From: Faecalicatena absiana
GTDB taxonomy: Bacteria > Bacillota > Bacilli > Lactobacillales > Lactobacillaceae
Assembly (NCBI GenBank): GCA_017309015.1
Contig: JAEDAG010000008.1
Span: 1 to 64,000 of the forward strand
Length of the DNA stretch: 64,000 nt
Direction of reading: 5' to 3'
A program made the translations under genes and the position numbers. Each line of letters begins with the position of its first letter. The first letter of the stretch is position 1. A model generated the notes under the pieces. The model did no database searches, was not told the origin of the DNA, and worked only from the letters and a program-made list of their open reading frames with translations. Shown here in pieces: positions 25,367 to 35,404 of the stretch.

Positions 25367-25432
25367 TGTGAACGAGAAGGAGTCACGGCCGTCTATGTCG
25401 TACTGATTTTGGACAATTCGGCCGCCTTGATA

Positions 25433-25464
25433 GAAGGACCCTGGTAACAGGGCCCTTTTTTTGT
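25433..25464 (+). terminator. Rho-independent terminator
   Basis: GGACCCTG pairs with CAGGGCCC around GTAA and is followed by TTTTTTT. It would stop rightward transcripts just before the 42-bp array. Confidence 0.8.
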
Positions 25465-25501
25465 TGGCGTGGTGGGGTTGGGGGGTGCCGCCGTTGCTGT
25501 T

Positions 25502-26262
25502 GCCCCCAAAGTATGTCAACCGGTCTGGATTTTGGCAAAAACTGCCCCCAAAGTATGTCAACCGGCGTGGATTTGGTCGAAAAACGCCCCCCGAAGTATG
25601 TCAACCGGTTTGGATTTGGTCGAAAAACACCCCCGAAGTATGTCAACCGGTTTGATTTTGGTCAAAAACCGCCCCCGAAGTATGTCAACCGGTTTGATTT
25701 TGGCCGAAAAAAGCCCCCGAAGTATGTCAACCGGCATGGATTTGGTCGAAAAACGCCCCCAAAGTATGTCAACCGGCATGGATTTGGTCGAAAAACGCCC
25801 CCGAAGTATGTCAACCGGTTTGATTTTGGTCAAAAAACGCCCCCAAAGTATGTCAACCGGCGTGGATTTGGTCGAAAACCGCCCCCGAAGTATGTCAACC
25901 GGTTTGATTTTGGTCGAAAAACGCCCCCAAAGTATGTCAACCAAATCTGGTTGAGTCAACTTGGGGGCAAAAAACGCCAAATCCTAGCCCGGTTGAGTCA
26001 ATCTGGGGGCGAAAAATATCAAAAAACAGCCCGGTTGAGTCAACTTGGAGGCGAAAAACATCAAAAACCAGCCCGGTTGAGTCAACTTGGGGGCAAAAAA
26101 CGGCAAATCCCACACCGGTTGAGTCAACTTGGGGGCGAAAAACGCCAAATCCTAGCCCGGTTGAGTCAACTTGGGGGAGAAAAACGGCAAATCCCACACC
26201 GGTTGAGTCAACTCGGGGACGAAAAAACGCCAAATTGCAATCGGTTGACATACTTTGGGGCT
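25502..26262. repeat. Two-headed array of 42-bp repeats (11 forward, 7 inverted, 1 terminal)
   Basis: TATGTCAACC recurs at 25512, 25554, 25597, 25639, 25681, 25723, 25765, 25807, 25849, 25891 and 25933: eleven A units, spaced 42 bp apart except one interval of 43. TTGAGTCAAC-type cores follow at 25951, 25993, 26035, 26077, 26119, 26161 and 26203: seven B units, also 42 apart. A last core at 26245 (TTGACATACTTTGGGG) is the exact complement of an A core. A units carry CCCCC(A/G)AAGTATGTCAACC; B units carry GGTTGAGTCAACTTGGGGG, related to the reverse complement of A. Long frames through the array exist only because 42 is a multiple of three. Confidence 0.9.
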
Positions 26263-26323
26263 GCATCGGCCACCACTTTCCTTAATTCATATTCCCTGCG
26301 TCCAGTTTCACTAGCTATGCAAG

Positions 26324-26370
26324 CAAAAAAGAGTGAAACCTTCAAACGAAGTTTCACTCTTTCTTTTTCA
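26324..26370 (-). terminator. Terminator of gnd
   Basis: AGAGTGAAAC pairs with GTTTCACTCT; on the minus strand a run of T follows. Confidence 0.85.
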
Positions 26371-26383
26371 GCAAATTGCTTGA

Positions 26384-27769
26384 TTATTTTTCTTCGTACC
26401 ATTCGGTGTGGTAAACGCCCTCGCGGTCGTTTCTGTAGTAAGTGTGGGCACCGAAGTAGTCTCTTTGCGCCTGGATCATGTTGGCTGGCAGGCTTGGGTT
26501 GAAGATTGATTCCAGGTAGTTCAAGGCCGCGCTGAAGCTTGGCGTCGGAATGCCGGCTACGGCTGCCTGCTTAACGACTGCTCTCAAGGCTGGCAGGTTC
26601 TTTTCCATCACGCCGGCAAAGTATGGGTCTTGGAAGAGGTTGTCCAGCTGCTTGCCGTCAGCGTAGGCATCTTCAATGTGGTACAGGGTCTTGGCGTGGA
26701 TGATGCATCCCGCTTCCCAGTTCTGGGCGATGGCTGGGTAGTTCAGTTCCCAGTCATAGGCCTTGGCGGCCATGGTCAATTGCTGGAAGCCTTGGGCGTA
26801 AGCCACGATCTGGGCCAGGTACATGGCCTTGCCCAAGTTGTCGATCAAATCAGCTGGTACTTCACCCTGGTATGAAATCTCCTTGCCTTCTCTAGTCGTG
26901 GCCTTGGACATGAAGCGGGCCAATACGGCTTCCGCTACCACCGTAATCGGCGCGCCCAGCTTGATGGCGTCTTCCAGCATCCAGTTGCCAGTCCCCTTGT
27001 AGGAGGCCACGTTCAGGATGTGGTCGATCACATCGTCGTCAGTCAGGTCGTCCTTTTGGCGCAAGACCTTTGAAGCAATTTCAATCAGGTAGGCGTTCAA
27101 GTCGCCCTTGTCCCATTCAGCGAAGATGTCCGCCATTTCCTGGTTGGACTTGTGGGCTGCCTTGCGCATGATGTCGTAGACTTCGGAGATTTCTTGCATG
27201 ATGGCGTATTCCATCCCGTTGTGGACCATCTTGACGTAGTGGCCCGCCCCTTCTGGCCCGATATAGGACACGCAAGCCCGACCGTCTGCAGTCTTAGCGG
27301 CCATTTGGGTCAAGATTGGAGCTACTTCATCATAAGCTTCCTTGTCGCCGCCTGGCATCAAGGCTGGGCCGTGCAAAGCCCCTTCTTCACCGCCGGAAAC
27401 GCCCATGCCGATAAAGTGCAGGCCGTGCTTGGCCAGTTCATGATAGCGCCGGTTGGTGTCATTGAAGTTGGAATTCCCGCCGTCAATGATAATATCGCCC
27501 TTGTCCAAGAGCGGAATCAACTTTTGAATCGTTTGGTCAACTGGATCGCCAGCCATGATCTGCACCAGAATCTTGCGCGGCTTTTCCAAGGAGTTGACGA
27601 ATTCTTCCCAAGTGTAGCAAGGCTTCAGCTTGTCGTCCTCGTACTTAGCCAAGGCGTCTACTTCTGGCTTGTCGATACTGAAGCCAGATACTGAGAAACC
27701 GTGATTTCTAACGTTAAGGGCCAAGTTCTTGCCCATAACCGATAAGCCAATCACACCGAATTGTTGCAT
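26384..27769 (-). CDS. gnd: 6-phosphogluconate dehydrogenase, decarboxylating
   Basis: A 461-residue cytoplasmic enzyme that oxidises 6-phosphogluconate to ribulose 5-phosphate and CO2, giving NADPH. The N-terminus FGVIGLSVMGKNLALNV is the dinucleotide-binding loop. GMGVSGGEEGALHGPALMPGG and KMVHNGMEYAIMQ hold the substrate and catalytic Lys/Glu residues. The C-terminal QAQRDYFGAHTY(Y)R signature is complete. Slightly shorter than some relatives (about 470) at the C-terminus. Codon use is that of a well-expressed gene. It has its own terminator; pyruvate oxidase lies upstream as a separate unit. Confidence 0.97.
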   Translation of the reverse strand: MQQFGVIGLSVMGKNLALNVRNHGFSVSGFSIDKPEVDALAKYEDDKLKPCYTWEEFVNSLEKPRKILVQIMAGDPVDQTIQKLIPLLDKGDIIIDGGNSNFNDTNRRYHELAKHGLHFIGMGVSGGEEGALHGPALMPGGDKEAYDEVAPILTQMAAKTADGRACVSYIGPEGAGHYVKMVHNGMEYAIMQEISEVYDIMRKAAHKSNQEMADIFAEWDKGDLNAYLIEIASKVLRQKDDLTDDDVIDHILNVASYKGTGNWMLEDAIKLGAPITVVAEAVLARFMSKATTREGKEISYQGEVPADLIDNLGKAMYLAQIVAYAQGFQQLTMAAKAYDWELNYPAIAQNWEAGCIIHAKTLYHIEDAYADGKQLDNLFQDPYFAGVMEKNLPALRAVVKQAAVAGIPTPSFSAALNYLESIFNPSLPANMIQAQRDYFGAHTYYRNDREGVYHTEWYEEK

Positions 27770-27840
27770 GAAAGTAACCTCCTAGTAGCTCTAACTGCTC
27801 TGCTTTATATGCTCTAACTACTCTATTATACTTTGTGAGC

Positions 27841-27877
27841 ATAAAAAAGCGAAACCAAAGGTTTCGCTTTCTTAATT
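27841..27877 (-). terminator. Terminator of pyruvate oxidase gene
   Basis: AAGCGAAACC pairs with GGTTTCGCTT around AAA, with a T run on the minus strand. Confidence 0.85.
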
Positions 27878-27894
27878 GCTTATTTCACTGCTGA

Positions 27895-29745
27895 TTAGTG
27901 AGAAGCGCCTGAAGTCGTGTCAGGAGCGTTTTCTGGCTTAGAAGCGCTTGATACGGCTTGAACCTTCAAAGCTTCTTCCTTGTCTTCTGAGTGGCCGGAA
28001 GCACCTGAAGCGGCGTCGATTTCCAAGCCGAACTTGTCAGCAAAGTATGAGAATGGGTGAAGGGCTTCAGCGTGGTAGTACTTCACGAATTCTGGGTCGT
28101 CCAAAGTGTTCAATTCAGTTGAGTAAGCCATGTGCTTGGTGTACTTAACGTCGATGAAGGCAGGACCATCCATCTTCTTCCATTCCTTAACGGCAGCTTC
28201 GAATTCAGCCTTGTCGTGAACAGTGAAGGCCTTCATGTTCATCCCTTCGGCTACCTTTGCCCAGTCGTTGTCTGGCAGGATAACGCCTGACAATGGCTGG
28301 TTTGATTCGTCGCGTTGTTCGGCTTCAATGTAGCCCAAAGTTTCGTTGGTGAAGACTACAGTCAGAACGTGCATGTTGTAGCGAGCCATAGTCAACAGTT
28401 CTTCGCTCATCATCGCGAAGCCACCGTCACCAGCCAAGTGCCATACTTCACGGTCTGGGTAGGCAGTTGCGGCTGCCAGGGCAGCTGGTGAGCCGTAGCC
28501 CATCGTTGCGTACAGGCCGGAAGTGGTCCAGCGTTGCTTGCCGTTCATGTTGAGCAGACGAACGTGGTCCATGTTGACGTTACCAACGTCGATTGAGAAG
28601 ACGGCATCGTCAGCGGCTTCCTTGTTGATGACATCCCAGATTGGTTCTTGGCGCACGCGCCCTTCGTCCTTCAAGTGGTCATCAGCGAATGATGCCAGCC
28701 ATGCGTCCCATTCTTCACGGTCAGCCAAGGCTGCCTTGTAAAGCGGTGATTCTTCGCGGGCTTCGCCAGCGTCGATCAGGGCCCGCAATGCCTTCTTGGC
28801 GTCAGCCTTCATGGCGACGTCTACTGAGTGGCGCTTGCCAAGCTTTTCTGGGTCAACGTCGATTTGGATGACCTTAGCGTTCTTAGGGAACCACAGAACT
28901 GAGAATGGTGAGTTGTTGCCAACCCAAACTACCAGGTCAGTGTGGCCTTGAACTTCGTTAGGAGCCTTAGCGCCGATTCTGCCGATCGTGCCAAGGTATG
29001 GCTTGAATGAGTCTTCAACGATCCCCTTGCCCAAGTATGATGACATCATTGGCATCTTGAACTTGTCTGAGAATTCCTTCAATTCTTCAGCAGCGCCTGA
29101 AGCACCCAAGCCGAAGTAGACAACTGGGTTCTTGGCTTCCTTGATCAAGGCAGCGGCAGCTTCAACGCTTTCCTTGGTTGGAGCAGCGTAGTTGTCAGCT
29201 GACAGGTTGTTGGCTGACACGCGGTAGTTGTCGTCGATTTCTTGCCAACCGAAGTCCTTAGGGATGATCAAGATTGCAGGACCCTTCTTAGCGTAAGCGG
29301 TCCGGATCGCGGTGTCCATCAAGACTGGCAAAGCTTCCTTGGTCTTGGCTTGGTGAACCCAAACGGCAACGTCACGGAACCAAGGCATTTCGTCGAAGGC
29401 TTGGAAGAAGTTGATGTCTTGACGAGGGGTTGGAACGTTGGCGATCAAAGCAACCATTGGGGTCTTGTCGTACTTAGCGTCGTAAAGACCGTTCATCAAG
29501 TGAACCGCGCCAGGGCCGGCTGAACCCATGCAGACGCCAAGCTTGCCAGTCAGCTTGTATTCAGCTGAAGCTGCCAAGGCAGCGGCTTCTTCGTGACGTA
29601 CTTCAATGTACTTTACAGTGTCTTGCATTTCGTAGATCGCGTTCATGGTTGAGTCAAATGAGCCACCTGGCAGACCGTAAAGGTGGTCGATGCCCCACTT
29701 GTTCATCACGTCTAAAACAGCGTTAGCGCCTTTAATTTTTGCCAT
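27895..29745 (-). CDS. Pyruvate oxidase
   Basis: A 616-residue thiamine-diphosphate flavoenzyme: pyruvate, phosphate and O2 give acetyl phosphate, CO2 and H2O2. The activating Glu lies in YIEVRHEEAAALAASA. The FAD domain follows GLGASGAAEELKEF. The TPP/Mg motif is GDGGFAMMSEEL ... NETLGYIEAEQ. Length and sequence match POX of lactobacilli. The last 35 or so residues are a Ser/Ala/Glu-rich tail not needed for the fold. Strongly biased codons suggest high expression. It is a likely source of peroxide in air; FetAB and redox genes nearby may help cope. Confidence 0.93.
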   Translation of the reverse strand: MAKIKGANAVLDVMNKWGIDHLYGLPGGSFDSTMNAIYEMQDTVKYIEVRHEEAAALAASAEYKLTGKLGVCMGSAGPGAVHLMNGLYDAKYDKTPMVALIANVPTPRQDINFFQAFDEMPWFRDVAVWVHQAKTKEALPVLMDTAIRTAYAKKGPAILIIPKDFGWQEIDDNYRVSANNLSADNYAAPTKESVEAAAALIKEAKNPVVYFGLGASGAAEELKEFSDKFKMPMMSSYLGKGIVEDSFKPYLGTIGRIGAKAPNEVQGHTDLVVWVGNNSPFSVLWFPKNAKVIQIDVDPEKLGKRHSVDVAMKADAKKALRALIDAGEAREESPLYKAALADREEWDAWLASFADDHLKDEGRVRQEPIWDVINKEAADDAVFSIDVGNVNMDHVRLLNMNGKQRWTTSGLYATMGYGSPAALAAATAYPDREVWHLAGDGGFAMMSEELLTMARYNMHVLTVVFTNETLGYIEAEQRDESNQPLSGVILPDNDWAKVAEGMNMKAFTVHDKAEFEAAVKEWKKMDGPAFIDVKYTKHMAYSTELNTLDDPEFVKYYHAEALHPFSYFADKFGLEIDAASGASGHSEDKEEALKVQAVSSASKPENAPDTTSGASH

Positions 29746-29863
29746 AAGTTAATCTCCTTAAAATTTGTTACTTACAGCTTTTCATTAAAACAGATTTCTT
29801 CACTTTTGCAAGGGCTACCAAAGCCTGTTATAACAAGATCTCGCTCTTACTCAATATAAAAAA

Positions 29864-29932
29864 ATCACAAGCTTTCCGCGATAGAAAAAACAAATCGTGT
29901 CTTCCTTGCTTTCAAGCTTGTGATTTTTTAGC
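29864..29932 (-). terminator. Long hairpin between pyruvate oxidase and mnmG genes
   Basis: AAAAAATCACAAGCTT at the left pairs perfectly with AAGCTTGTGATTTTTT at the right around about 36 bases. It can terminate the leftward mnmG transcript. The 300 bases from 29746 to 30084 hold this hairpin and the pyruvate oxidase promoter region and otherwise nothing visible. Confidence 0.7.
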
Positions 29933-30084
29933 TAACTTTGCTTTTGTCCCCCAGTGGCGCAGACCAATTATTTTTTAGAGTTTTTTGGCAATTTGCAATT
30001 CTTTTAAAAAATAACAAATTTCAAATTCGCCTGCTTTTTCTGAATAGCAAAAGCGCAGTTTTATATATTTTTTTGGATAGGCAG

Positions 30085-31980
30085 CTAATCCTTGACCTTG
30101 GAGTACTTGCCATTTTGCACGTAGACGCTGAGAATGGCCAGGTCGGCTGGGTTGACCCCGGAGATTCTTTCAGCCTGGGCCATGGTTTCCGGCCGGATCT
30201 GCTTGAACTTCTCCCGGGCTTCAGTGGCCAAGCCGTCGATTTGGTCGTAGTCGATGTCAACCGGAATCTTCTTGGCTTCCTGGCGGCGAAGGCGGTCCAC
30301 CTGGATCTCCTGCTTCTTGATGTAGCCAGCGTACTTGACGTTGATCTCCACCTGCTCCTTAACGTAGCGGTCCCCGGCCAGCTTATGGCCCGTCAGGCGC
30401 TCAAAGTCGGCAACCGTGACCTTTGGCCGGCGGAGGAAGGCATCCCCCTTGACCCCGCCATTCAGGGCCGCTTCGCCGATTCCAGCCAGAAATTCGTTGA
30501 CGGCGATGGTCGGGTGCACGGTCACGTCCTTTAATTCTGCCAAGTCGGCCTTGATTTCCGCTTTCTTTTCCAGGAATCGCTGGTAGCGGTCCTCGGAAAT
30601 CAGGCCCAGCTGATAGCCCTTCTCGGTCAAGCGCAGGTCCGCGTTGTCGTGGCGCAGCAGCAAGCGGTATTCCGCCCGGCTGGTCAAGAGCCGGTAAGGC
30701 TCATTGGTTCCCTTGGTGACCAGGTCGTCGATCAAGACCCCGATGTAGGCCTCATCGCGGCCCAAAACGAAGCCTGGCTTGCCTTGCGCGCTCAAGGCCG
30801 CGTTGATTCCGGCAATCAGGCCCTGGCCGGCTGCTTCCTCATAGCCGGAAGTCCCGTTCATCTGGCCCGCGGTAAAGAGGTGCTTGACCTTCTTGGTCTC
30901 CAGGGTGTGGGTCAGTTGCCAAGGATCGATGACGTCGTATTCGATAGCATAGCCTGGCCGCATCATTTCCGCTTTTTCCAGGCCAGCGACTGAGTGGAGC
31001 ATCTGCAGCTGGACTTCTTCCGGCATGGAGGTTGAAAAGTCGCCGACATAGATTTCCTCGGTCTTGCGCCCTTCCGGCTCCAGGAAGATCTGGTGGCGGT
31101 CTTTGTCCGCGAAGCGGACGACCTTGGTCTCAATTGACGGGCAGTAGCGCGGCCCCACCCCAACGATGTCGCCAGAGTACATTGGCGAGCGGTCCAGGTT
31201 CTCATTGATGATCTTATGGGTCCGCGGATTGGTATAGGTCATGTAGCAAGAAGTCTGGTCGCTCAGGTAGTCGGCATCCTTGCTGGTGAAGGAGAAGTGG
31301 CGCGGCTCCTTGTCGCCTGGCTCTTCTTCGGTCTTGGAGTAGTCGATCGTGTTCTTGTTGACGCGCGGCGGGGTCCCCGTCTTGAAGCGGCGCAGCTTGA
31401 AGCCGAGCTTTTCCAGGTTCTCGGACAGCTTGACGGCCGGAATCGTGTTGTTGGGGCCGGAGGAGTAGTTCAATTCCCCAATGAAGATCCGTCCCCGGGC
31501 GGCCGTACCCGTGGTCAGGACGACGCTCTTGGCCTGGTAGCGGGCTCCGGTGTTGGTAACCACGCCCTTGCAGATCCCGTCTTCAACGATCAGCTCATCG
31601 ACGATCGCCTGGCGCAGGGTCAGGTTGGGCGTGTTTTCAATGGTCCGCTTCATTTCCTCATGATAGTCCCACTTGTCGGCCTGGGCCCGCAAGGCGCGGA
31701 CAGCCGGGCCCTTGCCCGTGTTCAGCATCCGCATCTGGATGTAGGTCTTGTCGATATTCTTGCCCATTTCGCCGCCAAGGGCGTCGATCTCGCGGACGAC
31801 CGTCCCTTTGGCCGGACCGCCGACTGACGGGTTGCAGGGCATGAAGGCGACCATGTCCAGGCCGATAGTGAGCAGCAGCGTCTTCTGCCCCATCCGGGCG
31901 CTGGCCAGAGCCGCTTCGCTGCCGGCGTGGCCGGCACCGACCACGATGACGTCGTATTCATTGGTAACGTATGTCTTCAT
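30085..31980 (-). CDS. mnmG: tRNA uridine-5-carboxymethylaminomethyl modification enzyme MnmG
   Basis: A 631-residue FAD enzyme that, with MnmE, adds the carboxymethylaminomethyl group at U34 of tRNAs. [19 protein letters not shown] is the FAD loop; [12 protein letters not shown] and the ATGTAARG-like stretch [10 protein letters not shown] are family hallmarks; the C-terminal helical domain binds MnmE. It starts 16 bases after mnmE, the usual order. The genes that normally follow near origins (rsmG, parA, parB) are not here; pyruvate oxidase follows instead. Confidence 0.97.
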   Translation of the reverse strand: MKTYVTNEYDVIVVGAGHAGSEAALASARMGQKTLLLTIGLDMVAFMPCNPSVGGPAKGTVVREIDALGGEMGKNIDKTYIQMRMLNTGKGPAVRALRAQADKWDYHEEMKRTIENTPNLTLRQAIVDELIVEDGICKGVVTNTGARYQAKSVVLTTGTAARGRIFIGELNYSSGPNNTIPAVKLSENLEKLGFKLRRFKTGTPPRVNKNTIDYSKTEEEPGDKEPRHFSFTSKDADYLSDQTSCYMTYTNPRTHKIINENLDRSPMYSGDIVGVGPRYCPSIETKVVRFADKDRHQIFLEPEGRKTEEIYVGDFSTSMPEEVQLQMLHSVAGLEKAEMMRPGYAIEYDVIDPWQLTHTLETKKVKHLFTAGQMNGTSGYEEAAGQGLIAGINAALSAQGKPGFVLGRDEAYIGVLIDDLVTKGTNEPYRLLTSRAEYRLLLRHDNADLRLTEKGYQLGLISEDRYQRFLEKKAEIKADLAELKDVTVHPTIAVNEFLAGIGEAALNGGVKGDAFLRRPKVTVADFERLTGHKLAGDRYVKEQVEINVKYAGYIKKQEIQVDRLRRQEAKKIPVDIDYDQIDGLATEAREKFKQIRPETMAQAERISGVNPADLAILSVYVQNGKYSKVKD

Positions 31981-31995
31981 CTTGTTCTTGCTTGC

Positions 31996-33378
31996 CTACT
32001 TTCCTAAACAGAATTGACTAAAGAGGTCATTGATCAGCTCATCCGGGCTGCTCTCACCCGTGATTTCGCCCAAGGTCTCCCAGGCGCCGGTAAAGTCGAT
32101 CTGGACCAAGTCGACGGGCATCCCCGCCTCCAGGCCGCTGACCACGTCCGCCAGCTGCCGCTTGGCCTGCTCCAGCAGACCAGCCTGGCGCTGGTTGGTC
32201 ACCAGAACCTGGTCGTTGGAGTTTTCGATCCCGCTGAAGAAGAGCTGCTTGATCAGGTCTTCCAGCTCATCCAGGTGCGCTTTTTGCAGAATTGAGGTGG
32301 CGATTACCGGGCTCTGGCTGCTTTCCAGCTGGTCAGCGTCCAGCTTAACCCCAAGGTCGGTCTTGTTCAAGACGATGATCCGCTTCTTGTCCTTGGTATA
32401 GTCAAGAAGGCGCTGGTCTTCCGCCGTCAATTCCTGGCTGGCATCCAGCAGGAGCAGGACCAGGTCCGCCTGGCCGATCGCCTGCTTGGACCGCTCAACC
32501 CCGATCTTTTCCACCGTGTCTTCCGTGTGGTGAATCCCAGCCGTGTCGATCAGTTTCAAGGGCACCCCTCTGACGGACACGTATTCTTCCAGCGTATCCC
32601 GGGTAGTCCCCGCCACGTCGGTGACGATGGCCTTGTCGCTTTGGGTCAGGTAGTTGAGCAGCGAGGACTTGCCGACGTTGGGCCGGCCCACGATCGCCGT
32701 GGCCAGGCCGTTTCTGAGGATCTGCCCCTCTTGGGCGGTCTGGAGCAGGCGGTCGATCTCCGCGGTCGCCTTTTCAGAGCAGGCCCGCATTTTTTCGGCG
32801 GTCACCTGCTCTTCATCGTACTCTGGGTAGTCGATGTTGACTTCCACGTTGGCCAGCACGTCCAGGATTTGCTGGCGGATAGCCCGGATCTCTTCCAGTA
32901 AGCCCCCTGCCAGCTGCCGCACCGCCACGGCCCGGGCCTTGTCGGTCTTGGCCCGAATGATATCCATCACGCTTTCGGCCTGGGTTAAGTCGATGCGGCC
33001 GTTGACAAAGGCCCGCTTGGTGAATTCGCCCGGGTCGGCCATTCTGGCCCCATTGGCCAGAAGCAGGCGCAGGATGTCGTTGGTGACCACGATCCCCCCG
33101 TGGCAGTTGATTTCCACGACGTCTTCCTTGGTGAAGGTCTTTGGCGCCCGCATGACGGAAACCATGACCTCATCAATCACCTGGCCGCTGGCCGGGTCCA
33201 CGACGTGCCCGTAGTTGATCGTGTGGGTGGGCACTTGCTCCAAATTCTTGCCCTTGAAGACCCGGTTGGCAATCGTCACCGCTTCTTCGCCGGACATGCG
33301 GACGATCGAGATCCCGCCTTCGCCAATCGGGGTTGAAATCGCCGCAATCGTATCAAATTCCGTTAATCTTTGCACCAT
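31996..33378 (-). CDS. mnmE: tRNA modification GTPase MnmE
   Basis: A 460-residue GTPase. The N-terminal domain binds formyl-tetrahydrofolate. The G domain has [12 protein letters not shown] (G1), DVAGTTRD (G2), DTAG (G3) and NKTD (G4). The C-terminal FCLGK carries the invariant Cys. It works as a complex with MnmG and is in an operon with it. The gene starts ATG behind CGAGG. Confidence 0.97.
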   Translation of the reverse strand: MVQRLTEFDTIAAISTPIGEGGISIVRMSGEEAVTIANRVFKGKNLEQVPTHTINYGHVVDPASGQVIDEVMVSVMRAPKTFTKEDVVEINCHGGIVVTNDILRLLLANGARMADPGEFTKRAFVNGRIDLTQAESVMDIIRAKTDKARAVAVRQLAGGLLEEIRAIRQQILDVLANVEVNIDYPEYDEEQVTAEKMRACSEKATAEIDRLLQTAQEGQILRNGLATAIVGRPNVGKSSLLNYLTQSDKAIVTDVAGTTRDTLEEYVSVRGVPLKLIDTAGIHHTEDTVEKIGVERSKQAIGQADLVLLLLDASQELTAEDQRLLDYTKDKKRIIVLNKTDLGVKLDADQLESSQSPVIATSILQKAHLDELEDLIKQLFFSGIENSNDQVLVTNQRQAGLLEQAKRQLADVVSGLEAGMPVDLVQIDFTGAWETLGEITGESSPDELINDLFSQFCLGK

Positions 33379-33402
33379 CGCAAGTCTACCTCGTCTTTTT
33401 GG

Positions 33403-33455
33403 TATAAAAAAAGTGCAATTTCCACCATGAGAAATGATGGATAAAGCACTTTCAC
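33403..33455 (-). terminator. Terminator after yidC
   Basis: AAAGTGC and GCACTTT pair with an inner CCATCAT/ATGATGG stem; T run on the minus strand. Confidence 0.75.
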
Positions 33456-33500
33456 TACTTTATCTAAAAATAATTTTAGATGACTTTTCGATTATCCGCG

Positions 33501-34373
33501 CTATTTGCGCTTGTTGATCCGCTTGTAGGCTTTTCTCATCTTGCGCTGTCGTTCACGCTCCGCGTTAGCCTTAGCCTCCTGCTCCTTGCGGTACTTGAAC
33601 GGGTTCTGCAGAACCAGCGTCTGGCCGACCTGGAACAGGTTGGAAATTACCCAGTAGAGGGAAATGGCTGATTGGAAGTAGATCGCCCAAATACCGACCA
33701 TAATGGCCATCCCGTAGCTCATCAGCTTGGTCGTCATTGACTGGGATGAATCCGGCATGGACATGGTGGCAATGTATGAGGACAAGAAAGTGAACAAGGC
33801 CGCCAAGATTGGCAAAACGAAGTATGGGTCTGGCTTGCCCAGGTCCATCCACAGAAACTTCCCGTTCTGCAGCTCTGGCGTCCGCCAAATGGCTTGGTAC
33901 AGAGCCCACATAACCGGCAATTGGATCACGACCGGGAGGCAGCCCGCGTAAGGGTTGACCCCGGCTTCCTTATAAAGCTTCTGCGTCTCTTCGTTCAGCT
34001 GGTTTCTTGATTCAAGGTCCTTGCCTGGATACTTGGCCTGCAAGGCCTTGATCTGTGGCTGAATGTCCTGCATCTTCTTCGTGCTGTTGATCTGCATGGC
34101 ATTCAGCGGCAGCAGGATCACACGAATGATGACCGTAAAGATGACGATCGCCCAGCCGTAGCTGCCGCCGCACACCTTGGCAATCCATAAGACGAATTGG
34201 GACAGGTAGTAGACAACCCAGGCGTCCCACCAATTGCTCGAATTATGAGAAATCGGCGCGGGCTTCTGGGTGGTCTGGGTAGCGCAGCCACTCAGAATCA
34301 GGGCAAAAACCGCAACAAGTGCCATCAAGCCCATCAGGCGCTTGACACTTTTCTTCGATAAGATGTCCTTCAC
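33501..34373 (-). CDS. yidC: Membrane protein insertase YidC/OxaA
   Basis: A 290-residue insertase. It has a lipoprotein signal (ALILSGCATQ), as in Gram-positive YidC1/SpoIIIJ. Five helices follow, including the family signature around the conserved hydrophilic groove Arg (IRVILLPLNAMQ). The basic tail (KRINKRK) would touch the ribosome. It starts directly after the rnpA stop, in the standard rpmH-rnpA-yidC order. Confidence 0.95.
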   Translation of the reverse strand: MKDILSKKSVKRLMGLMALVAVFALILSGCATQTTQKPAPISHNSSNWWDAWVVYYLSQFVLWIAKVCGGSYGWAIVIFTVIIRVILLPLNAMQINSTKKMQDIQPQIKALQAKYPGKDLESRNQLNEETQKLYKEAGVNPYAGCLPVVIQLPVMWALYQAIWRTPELQNGKFLWMDLGKPDPYFVLPILAALFTFLSSYIATMSMPDSSQSMTTKLMSYGMAIMVGIWAIYFQSAISLYWVISNLFQVGQTLVLQNPFKYRKEQEAKANAERERQRKMRKAYKRINKRK

Positions 34374-34742
34374 TTATTTTTCCTCGACTTTATTTGGCGT
34401 TTCCTCAATGACATGGGCCAAAGCCAGCGCGTGAAGCAAGTTCTTGCGAGTCTTTTCCCAGTCAAAATCGCGAGCGTAGGGTCTGGTGATGACCAGAAAA
34501 TCCAGGCGCGGATCGATCTGTGCCTTGTATTCGGTCAGCACGGCCCTGATATAGCGCTTGAGACGGTTTCGGGCCACGGCCGTGTGGCCGACCTTTTTAC
34601 CGACAGAGATCCCGACCCGGAAGTGGCGGTTCTCCTCCCGCGGCAGCGTGTAGATCACGAAGGCCCGGTTGGCGACTGAAGTGCCATTTTCAAAGACGTT
34701 CTGAAAATCCTGCTCGGATTTAACTCGATATGACTTTCTCAA
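34374..34742 (-). CDS. rnpA: Ribonuclease P protein component
   Basis: A 122-residue basic protein with the family sequence (RxxKRxIR form): [20 protein letters not shown]. It binds RNase P RNA and helps mature tRNA 5' ends. It lies between rpmH and yidC and abuts yidC with no gap. Confidence 0.96.
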   Translation of the reverse strand: MRKSYRVKSEQDFQNVFENGTSVANRAFVIYTLPREENRHFRVGISVGKKVGHTAVARNRLKRYIRAVLTEYKAQIDPRLDFLVITRPYARDFDWEKTRKNLLHALALAHVIEETPNKVEEK

Positions 34743-34763
34743 AGCTCTTTACACTCTCGCGAA

Positions 34764-34790
34764 TTAAAAAAACCACTGGGATTCAGTGGC
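34764..34790 (-). terminator. Terminator/attenuator between rpmH and rnpA
   Basis: CCACTGAATCCCAGTGG followed by TTTTTTT on the minus strand, right after the rpmH stop. It would lower rnpA expression relative to rpmH. Confidence 0.8.
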
Positions 34791-34931
34791 TTAAGCAGAT
34801 AATACTTTTCTACCCTTTGCACGGCGTCTAGCCAATACCTTACGGCCGTTGCTTGTAGCCATACGCTTCATGAAGCCGTGAACGCGTGAACGGTGACGCT
34901 TCTTTGGTTGGTAAGTTCTCTTAGTTGACAT
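34791..34931 (-). CDS. rpmH: 50S ribosomal protein L34
   Basis: A 46-residue protein beginning [20 protein letters not shown] and ending [10 protein letters not shown], a typical L34. The ATG at 34931 follows GGAGGTGCAAATAA. It is the first leftward gene at the origin. Confidence 0.97.
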   Translation of the reverse strand: MSTKRTYQPKKRHRSRVHGFMKRMATSNGRKVLARRRAKGRKVLSA

Positions 34932-35064
34932 TTATTTGCACCTCCATTTTTTAGTGCTACGTGCACAATTTCTTATCTAGAATATCACGAAGCAAAAGAA
35001 AAACCAAGCCTTATTTGCAAATTCCCGCCCTTTTTTCCTTAAGAAGGCTGGAAAAAAATCCCCG

Positions 35065-35350
35065 CCTTGTGGACGAAGCAGCCGGGGATAAAAAATTTTT
35101 TCGTGGTCATCAACAGGCTTGTCTGCAGCTTTATCCACAAGCCACAGGGTGTTAAAATCTTTTTGAACAGCCTGTGGAAACATTCCGGTCAGTCCCGGCT
35201 CGTTCATTGGGGCTCTAAGAAAAGATATCCACAGGCGTAATCCACATTTTGCCACTTTTGATAAAATTATCACCATGAATCACAAGGCTCGCTGCCAATC
35301 TTTTGCACAAGCTGTGGATTCTGGATTTCTTTCTTCCACCTGTGGAAAAC
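35065..35350. other. oriC: Origin of replication, part 1 (DnaA-box cluster upstream of dnaA)
   Basis: DnaA boxes: TTATCCACA at 35131 (perfect), ATATCCACA at 35225, TAATCCACA at 35238, TTTTGCACA at 35301 (fits TTWTNCACA), TGTGGATTC at 35313, TGTGGAAAA at 35341 (perfect in reverse), and weaker TGTGGAAAC at 35173. Genes read away from here on both sides. This region also must hold the dnaA and rpmH promoters. Confidence 0.88.
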
Positions 35351-35404
35351 CGTTGGGTTAAATGCTAAAATAATTTTGCTAAAAAATTTTTGGAGGAATG
35401 TTTT

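Noticed and set aside
25502-26262. CRISPR array.
   Set aside because: The sequences between cores are as repetitive as the cores, one half is inverted, and no cas genes are nearby.
25513-26502. A 329-codon frame through the 42-bp array encoding 14-residue repeats (PKYVNR type).
   Set aside because: The frame is open because the repeat length is a multiple of three; long frames occur on both strands. There is no ribosome site, and the frame runs into the gnd terminator and the gene itself on the wrong strand.
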